A stretch of DNA of 9,961 nt from Alphaproteobacteria bacterium (lineage in GTDB: Bacteria > Pseudomonadota > Alphaproteobacteria > Caulobacterales > Caulobacteraceae). Made by a program: the position numbers and the translations under genes. The stretch covers positions 1 to 9,961 of the forward strand of contig JAHINZ010000343.1 in assembly GCA_018895795.1 (NCBI GenBank), written 5' to 3'. The notes beneath the pieces are model-generated. The model was not told where the DNA came from and searched no databases. It saw only the letters and a list, made by a program, of their open reading frames with translations. The number at the start of each line of letters is the position of its first letter. Within the stretch, counting starts at the first letter, position 1. Of the stretch, positions 5,735-9,961 are shown in pieces.

Positions 5735-5753
5735 GAGAATGATTATCATTGCG
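5735..5753. promoter_or_regulatory. Fur box (iron-responsive operator)
   Basis: GAGAATGATTATCATTGCG matches the classical 19-bp Fur consensus GATAATGATAATCATTATC at 14 of 19 positions. It contains a perfect odd palindrome, AATGAT-T-ATCATT, at 5738-5750, and is an AT-rich island in GC-rich DNA. It sits 87-105 bases upstream of the siderophore receptor start, as expected for an operator over the promoter. Fur with Fe(II) would repress the receptor-hydroxylase operon when iron is sufficient. The divergent LysE-family gene starts 150 bases away and could also be affected, but nothing shows this. Confidence 0.85.
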
Positions 5754-5839
5754 GGCGGGGGACGGCTCCGCTAAGAACGCCTCGCAATATCAAGAAGGGC
5801 GCGCGGAGTCTGCGCCCGGCCGGGGACAGGACCTTTTTC

Positions 5840-8158
5840 ATGCGTAACGCCAACACCGCCGGCCTCGCCTGCCGCCCCCGCCGCGCTCTGAGCGCGGCCG
5901 CCGTCGCCGGCGTGGCCGGCCTCGCCTTCGGCGCGAGCCTGGCCCAGGCGGCCCCGGCGGCCGAGGCCGACATCGGGGCCATCGCTACGGCCTCGGCGGA
6001 CAGCACCGAAGTATCGGGCGTCGATGTGACCAGTCAGCGCAAGGTTCGCCCGCAGTCGGAGAAGTTCGCCAAGTCGCTGCTCGACACCCCCAAGTCGGTC
6101 AATATCATCACCTCCGAGGCCCTGAACCAGCAGGCGATCAGCAGCCTGGCCGACGCGTTCCGCACCGTGCCGGGGATCACCCTGGAGTCGGGCGAGGGCG
6201 GCGCGCCGTCCGGCGACCGCCCCCGCATCCGCGGCATGGATTCGACCTCCGACATCTTCGTCGACGGCATCCGCGACGCCGGCGGCCAGTCGCGCGAGGT
6301 TTTCGATCTGGACCAGATCGAGATCGTGAAGGGCCCGGCCTCGGCCTATACCGGCCGCGGGTCGACCGGCGGCAGCGTCAATCTGGTGTCCAAGGTGGCC
6401 CGCGCAACCGACTTCAAGACCGCCTCGCTGACCGTGGGCGACAACCAGACCCGCCGGGTGACGCTGGATATCAACGAGCAGGTCTCGGACACGGTCGCCG
6501 TCCGCCTGAACGGCCTCTATCACGAGAATGAGGTCAATGGCCGCGACGCGGTGAACGGCGACCGCTGGGGCGTGGCCGCCTCGGTGGCGGTCGGCCTGAG
6601 CGGGCCCAGCCGCCTGACCCTCGACTATTACCACCTCGAGACCAGCGAACTGCCCGACTATGGCCTTCCCTATACCCGCACCACCGTGAACGGCGTCGTC
6701 TACGGCGCGCCGCTGACCGGCCATGACGACGCCTTCTATGGCCTGACGAACCGCGATTTCCGTGACACCAGCGCCGATATCTCAACTCTGCGCTTCCAGC
6801 AGGATCTGGGCGGGACCTGGAAGCTCTCGACCGCCGTCCGCTATGGCCGCACGACCAATGCCTATGTCGTCACCAATCCCGACGACAGCCGCGGTAATGT
6901 CGCCAATGGCTACCTGTTTCGCGGCACCAAGAACCGCAACACCCTGACCACCACCACGGCCAACGCCAACACCCTGACCGGCGAATTCTTGACCGGGGGG
7001 CTCAAGCACAGCGTGGCGCTGGGAACCGAATGGGCCGAGGAATCCACCCACAGCCAGGGCTATCTGCTGGCCGGGCCGGGCCTGACCACCGGTACGATCG
7101 TCAGCGCCGCCTATAGCGCCACCAATCTGGCCTGCAGCAGCGACAGCCGCCTGGGCGCCCTCTACGGTAACAACTGCACGCGGCTGGACAATCCCAACCC
7201 CAATGAGCCGTGGATCGGGACGATCACCCGCTCGCCGGGCTTCACCCAGACCCGGGTGACGACCAAGGCCCTGTTCGCCTTCGACACCATCGAGTTCAAT
7301 CCGCACTGGATGCTGAACCTGGGCGTTCGCCATGACGACTACACCAACCGCTATGGCGGCGTGACCTATACCGCCGCCACCGGGGTCTCGACCCTGATCG
7401 CGCCGCTGCGCAACGCGTCCAGTTTTTGGAACTATCAGGCGGGCCTGGTCTATAAGCCGGTTGAGACCGCCAGCCTCTATGTGTCCTACGGCAGTTCCTC
7501 CAACCCCTCGGGCGAGGGCGCCGGAGACAGCTCGTCGGTCGCGGCGACCACGGTCAATCTCGATCCCGAGCAGAACGACAGCTATGAGGTCGGCGGCAAA
7601 TGGGACGCCCTGGGCGGTCGTCTGAACCTGACCCTGGCCCTGTTTCGCACCGACAAGACCAATGCTCGGGTGGCGGACGCCCAGGGCGTCATCAACCTGA
7701 TCGGCAATTCGCGCGTTCAAGGCGTCGAGCTGGGGGCCGGCGGCCAGATCACCCCGGCCTGGAGCGTGACCGCCGGCTACACCTTCACCGACAGCGAGGT
7801 GCTCGACGGCGGCTTCTCGTCGGGCGCGGCCTCGACCAGCAACGGCAAGTGGTTCCCCAACACGCCCAGGCACGCGTTCAGCGGCTGGACCAGCTATCGC
7901 CTGACTCCGGCGCTGACCGTTGGCGGCGGAGCCTCCTACATGTCCAAACGCTACGCCAACGCCGCCAACACCTATTCGGTGCCGGACTACTGGCGCTATG
8001 ACGCGATGGTCGGCTGGCGGGTCAACGAGGTGGTTGATCTGCAGCTCAATCTGCAGAACCTCAGCGACGCGCGCTACGCGGTGAAGCCCTATGCCACGCA
8101 CATGGTGCAGATCGCCGAGGGCCGCACCGCGTTGGTCAAGCTCAACATCAAGTACTGA
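5840..8158 (+). CDS. TonB-dependent catecholate siderophore receptor (Fiu/PiuA type)
   Basis: This is an outer-membrane ligand-gated porin that imports ferric siderophores using TonB energy. The 772-residue product begins with a signal peptide (residues 1-38, ending ASLAQAA). A TonB-box-like stretch (EVSGVDVTSQR, 57-67) is followed by the plug domain at about 75-187, with TPKSVNIITSEAL, RIRGMDS, FVDGIRD and IEIVKGPASAYTGRGSTGGSVNLVSK-type motifs split across 83-185. The 22-strand barrel fills the rest and ends in an aromatic residue (LVKLNIKY), the usual outer-membrane assembly signal. I chose ATG at 5840 because GACAGG lies 9 bases upstream and the signal peptide begins there; the frame is open from 5654, but that extension runs through the Fur box. 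The PiuC-type gene directly downstream and the upstream Fur box support the Fiu/PiuA (catecholate) class. The exact ligand cannot be read from sequence. Confidence 0.94.
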   Translation: MRNANTAGLACRPRRALSAAAVAGVAGLAFGASLAQAAPAAEADIGAIATASADSTEVSGVDVTSQRKVRPQSEKFAKSLLDTPKSVNIITSEALNQQAISSLADAFRTVPGITLESGEGGAPSGDRPRIRGMDSTSDIFVDGIRDAGGQSREVFDLDQIEIVKGPASAYTGRGSTGGSVNLVSKVARATDFKTASLTVGDNQTRRVTLDINEQVSDTVAVRLNGLYHENEVNGRDAVNGDRWGVAASVAVGLSGPSRLTLDYYHLETSELPDYGLPYTRTTVNGVVYGAPLTGHDDAFYGLTNRDFRDTSADISTLRFQQDLGGTWKLSTAVRYGRTTNAYVVTNPDDSRGNVANGYLFRGTKNRNTLTTTTANANTLTGEFLTGGLKHSVALGTEWAEESTHSQGYLLAGPGLTTGTIVSAAYSATNLACSSDSRLGALYGNNCTRLDNPNPNEPWIGTITRSPGFTQTRVTTKALFAFDTIEFNPHWMLNLGVRHDDYTNRYGGVTYTAATGVSTLIAPLRNASSFWNYQAGLVYKPVETASLYVSYGSSSNPSGEGAGDSSSVAATTVNLDPEQNDSYEVGGKWDALGGRLNLTLALFRTDKTNARVADAQGVINLIGNSRVQGVELGAGGQITPAWSVTAGYTFTDSEVLDGGFSSGAASTSNGKWFPNTPRHAFSGWTSYRLTPALTVGGGASYMSKRYANAANTYSVPDYWRYDAMVGWRVNEVVDLQLNLQNLSDARYAVKPYATHMVQIAEGRTALVKLNIKY

Positions 8159-8183
8159 GCCTGCGCGCTCAAGCCTTGATCCA

Positions 8184-8217
8184 CGCCCTGTCAGGCGGGC
8201 CCGCGCCGGACAGGGCG
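8184..8217 (+). other. Strong hairpin in the receptor-hydroxylase junction
   Basis: CGCCCTGTC (8184-8192) pairs perfectly with GACAGGGCG (8209-8217). Inside, GGCG (8194-8197) pairs with CGCC (8204-8207) after one A/G mismatch, giving 13 pairs around a 6-base loop. There is no T run, so it is not a standard terminator. It lies 26 bases after the receptor stop and its right arm includes the AGGG (8212-8215) that would serve a start at 8223. Plausible roles are mRNA stability or damping of downstream translation, both inferred. Confidence 0.6.
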
Positions 8218-8249
8218 CCTCCATGGTCCGGGCCCTGGGTGTTCCTCTG

Positions 8250-8933
8250 ATGATGCTGCAGATTCCGGACGTTCTGAGCCAGGATCAGGTCGCTCAGTGC
8301 CGGGCGATCCTGGACGCCGCGCCCTGGACGGACGGCAATGTGACCTCGGGCTTCCAGGCCGCCATGGCCAAGAACAACGAGCAATTGCCGCAAGAGGGCG
8401 AGGCGGCGCGGACCGTGGGCGCGATCATCCGCAAGGCGCTGGAGAGCAACCGCCTGTTCGTCTCGGCGGCCCTGCCCCGAACCCTCCTGTCGCCGATGTT
8501 CAATCGCTATGGCCCCGGCATGGGCTTTGGCAGCCACATCGACAATGCGGTGCGCCGCGACCCGGTCACAGGCCTGAGCCTGCGGACGGACCTTTCGGCC
8601 ACCCTGTTCCTGGCCGATCCCGACGACTATGACGGCGGCGAGCTGGTGGTCGACGACCTGTATGGCAGTCATGTGGTCAAGCTGCGGGCCGGCGACCTGA
8701 TCCTCTATCCCGCGTCCAGCCTGCACCACGTGACGCCGGTGACCCGTGGGGTGCGCACGGCCAGCTTCTTCTGGATCCAGAGCCTAGTGCGCGAGGACGC
8801 CCGTCGGTCGCTGCTGCTGGATATGGACATCGCCATTCAACAGCTGTCCGGGGCGGTCGGTGCGGACCATCCGTCGATCCTGAGTCTGACCGGCGTCTAC
8901 CACAACCTTCTGCGACAATGGGCGGAGGTCTGA
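8250..8933 (+). CDS. piuC: PKHD-type Fe(II)/2-oxoglutarate hydroxylase (PiuC/YbiX family)
   Basis: This is a cytoplasmic iron- and 2-oxoglutarate-dependent oxygenase of the PKHD family, found next to Fiu/PiuA receptors in many proteobacteria; its exact substrate is not established. The facial triad is intact, with His96 and Asp98 in GSHIDNA and His159 in SSLHHVTPVTRGVR, and Arg169 binds 2-oxoglutarate. KNNEQ (41-45), SATLFLADPDDYDGGELVV (116-134) and the C-terminal YHNLLRQWAEV closely follow E. coli YbiX. From ATG 8250 the protein has 227 residues and starts MMLQIPDVL, aligning with YbiX (225 residues, MMYHIPGVL). An upstream in-frame ATG at 8223 has the better Shine-Dalgarno (AGGG, 7 bases away) and would add nine residues, so the start is uncertain. 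It lies 91 bases after the receptor and probably shares its Fur-controlled transcript. Confidence 0.93.
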   Translation: MMLQIPDVLSQDQVAQCRAILDAAPWTDGNVTSGFQAAMAKNNEQLPQEGEAARTVGAIIRKALESNRLFVSAALPRTLLSPMFNRYGPGMGFGSHIDNAVRRDPVTGLSLRTDLSATLFLADPDDYDGGELVVDDLYGSHVVKLRAGDLILYPASSLHHVTPVTRGVRTASFFWIQSLVREDARRSLLLDMDIAIQQLSGAVGADHPSILSLTGVYHNLLRQWAEV

Positions 8934-9039
8934 ACCCCCTGGCAGCAAAAAGAACACGGTCAGCGAACATTGATATGGCACGCCAATCATTAGTTTACGC
9001 TTGGCCCTCACGATCGGCTCACGACTTTCCGGAGCCTTG

Positions 9040-9961
9040 ATGTCCGCGCCCTCGTCTTCCGACGCGACCCTGCTCGCGCCTCCGCCGTTCGGCGAGGCCG
9101 ACGCCGCGCGTTGGTTTTTCGCCCATGCCAAGGACCTGTTCGCCGTGGTCTCGGCCGACGGCCGCTTCCAGGTCGTCAATCCGGCCTGGACCGCCCTCAC
9201 CGGCTGGTCGGCGGAGGATCTGGTCGGCCAGCCCTGCATCAAGTTCGTCCACGCCGAAAGCCACGCCGAACTGATCGACACCGGGCTGCGGCTGATTGAG
9301 AGCGGCTTCGCCGTCAATCGTCTGCGGGTCCTGTGCAAGGCCGGCGGCTCGATCTGGCTGGAAGGGCGCTCGCAGCGCGGGCCCCGCGGCGAGATGGTCG
9401 GCACGTTGCACGACATATCCGCCGAGGTCGCCGCCACCCGGACCCGTGAAATGCTGGCCGAGGCGGCGGGCATCGGCTTCTGGAGTTTTGATCCGGAGAC
9501 CGGGATCATCGATTGGGCGCCCGACGCCCTGTCGGCCACCGGCCTGTCGCCCGCCGACCTCGACACCCCGGCGCGGTTCGCGGCGCGGTTGGCCGATGAT
9601 CAGCGCGACGCGGTGATGGCGGCCTTCAACACCGCCGTCTTCTCGGGTGGGCCGGGGAGTATCGAGTATCGCCTCAAGGTTACGGACGATCATTGGATCA
9701 CCCTGCGCGCCACCTTCCGCGGCGAGCGGGTGGCGGACGGCCGTTTCGCCTTGAAGGGCATCTCGCAGAACGTCACCGATCTGGTCCGCAGCCGCGACTC
9801 CGCCCTTTGGGGCGAGCGGCGGGCCCAGAAACTGGTCGAGGAGGCCCCGTTCGCGGTGGCGATCTATGATCAGGATCTGCGGCTAAATGTGGTCAGCCCC
9901 CGCTTCCTCGACATCCTCAAGGTGACCGAGCCCCAGGTGATCGGCAAGTCGCTACGCGAGC
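9040..9961 (+). CDS. Multi-PAS sensor protein, N-terminal part (runs off the window)
   Basis: The frame is open from ATG 9040 to the right edge, 307 codons with no stop, and has clear coding bias. GGAG at 9031-9034 sits 5 bases before the start. The protein has no signal peptide or membrane segment, so it is cytoplasmic. PAS domain 1 spans about residues 24-130 (DLFAVVSADGRFQVVNPAW, then LTGWSAEDLVGQP, ending VGTLHDIS). A short helical linker (128-142) leads into PAS 2 at about 142-248 (GFWSFDPETG ... LKGISQNVTD). A third PAS starts near 266 (EEAPFAVAIYDQDLRLNVVSPRF) and is cut by the edge. Such chains usually end in a histidine kinase, with or without a receiver, or in a GGDEF/EAL module; the output domain is not visible. 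It follows piuC by 106 bases of AT-richer sequence, so it probably has its own promoter. A link to iron sensing is only suggested by position. Confidence 0.85.
   Translation, partial: MSAPSSSDATLLAPPPFGEADAARWFFAHAKDLFAVVSADGRFQVVNPAWTALTGWSAEDLVGQPCIKFVHAESHAELIDTGLRLIESGFAVNRLRVLCKAGGSIWLEGRSQRGPRGEMVGTLHDISAEVAATRTREMLAEAAGIGFWSFDPETGIIDWAPDALSATGLSPADLDTPARFAARLADDQRDAVMAAFNTAVFSGGPGSIEYRLKVTDDHWITLRATFRGERVADGRFALKGISQNVTDLVRSRDSALWGERRAQKLVEEAPFAVAIYDQDLRLNVVSPRFLDILKVTEPQVIGKSLRE

Noticed and set aside
5654..5839. Upstream extension of the TonB receptor frame
   Set aside because: It has no ribosome site, would run through the terminator-like stem and the Fur box, and would bury the signal peptide 62 residues inside the protein.
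6782..8224. 480-residue open frame on the minus strand opposite the TonB receptor
   Set aside because: It is low-complexity Gly/Val/Ala composition with no recognisable motif, and mirrors the codon bias of the receptor gene.
8934..9039. Promoter for the PAS sensor (TTGATA at 8970-8975, TAGTTT at 8991-8996)
   Set aside because: The -10 matches only 3 of 6 and the spacer is 15 bases. The region is AT-richer and probably holds a promoter, but I cannot place one.

Overview
The window is GC-rich DNA with dense coding, strong G/C third-position bias, several families of dispersed intergenic palindromes and a Fur-type iron operator. Together with the gene content this suggests an alphaproteobacterium, most likely of the Caulobacterales (Caulobacter or Phenylobacterium type). 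That assignment is inference from style and content, because there is no rRNA or other marker here. No complete new defence, mobile or biosynthetic system is visible. What is worth following up is a disrupted transporter, an iron-uptake operon with a structured junction, an unusual glycosidase and a cluster of palindromic repeats.

Layout. 1-60: a strong intrinsic terminator of a gene lying to the left. 74-179: a large palindromic repeat. 229-540 (-): a small three-helix membrane protein of unknown function, AT-richer than its surroundings. 541-1260: about 720 bases with no convincing gene, filled by at least three kinds of palindromic repeat. 1261-1791 (+): a stand-alone fabA (3-hydroxydecanoyl-ACP dehydratase/isomerase) starting with TTG and without the usual fabB neighbour. 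1792-1975: convergent gap with another repeat copy. 4820-1976 (-): a tight two-gene unit encoding secreted hydrolases, a periplasmic RNase T2 followed 4 bases later by a 707-residue glycoside-hydrolase-like protein whose barrel is interrupted by a discoidin (F5/8 type C) domain. 4843-4934: another palindromic repeat. 5585-5013 (-): a LysE/RhtB-family exporter with an in-frame TGA where the family reading frame clearly continues, so its last 20 or so residues are lost.

5586-5839 is a divergent control region with a near-canonical Fur box. It drives the iron module on the + strand: a Fiu/PiuA-type TonB-dependent catecholate siderophore receptor (5840-8158), then a PiuC/YbiX-type Fe(II)/2-oxoglutarate PKHD hydroxylase (8250-8933). 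The 91-base junction between them carries a strong hairpin. From 9040 to the right edge runs the start of a cytoplasmic multi-PAS sensor protein whose output domain lies beyond the window.

How the genes work together: the receptor and PiuC form a known iron-acquisition pair, with Fur repression expected when iron is sufficient. RNase T2 and the glycosidase look co-translated and both act outside the cytoplasm, which suggests nutrient scavenging, but no shared substrate can be shown from sequence.
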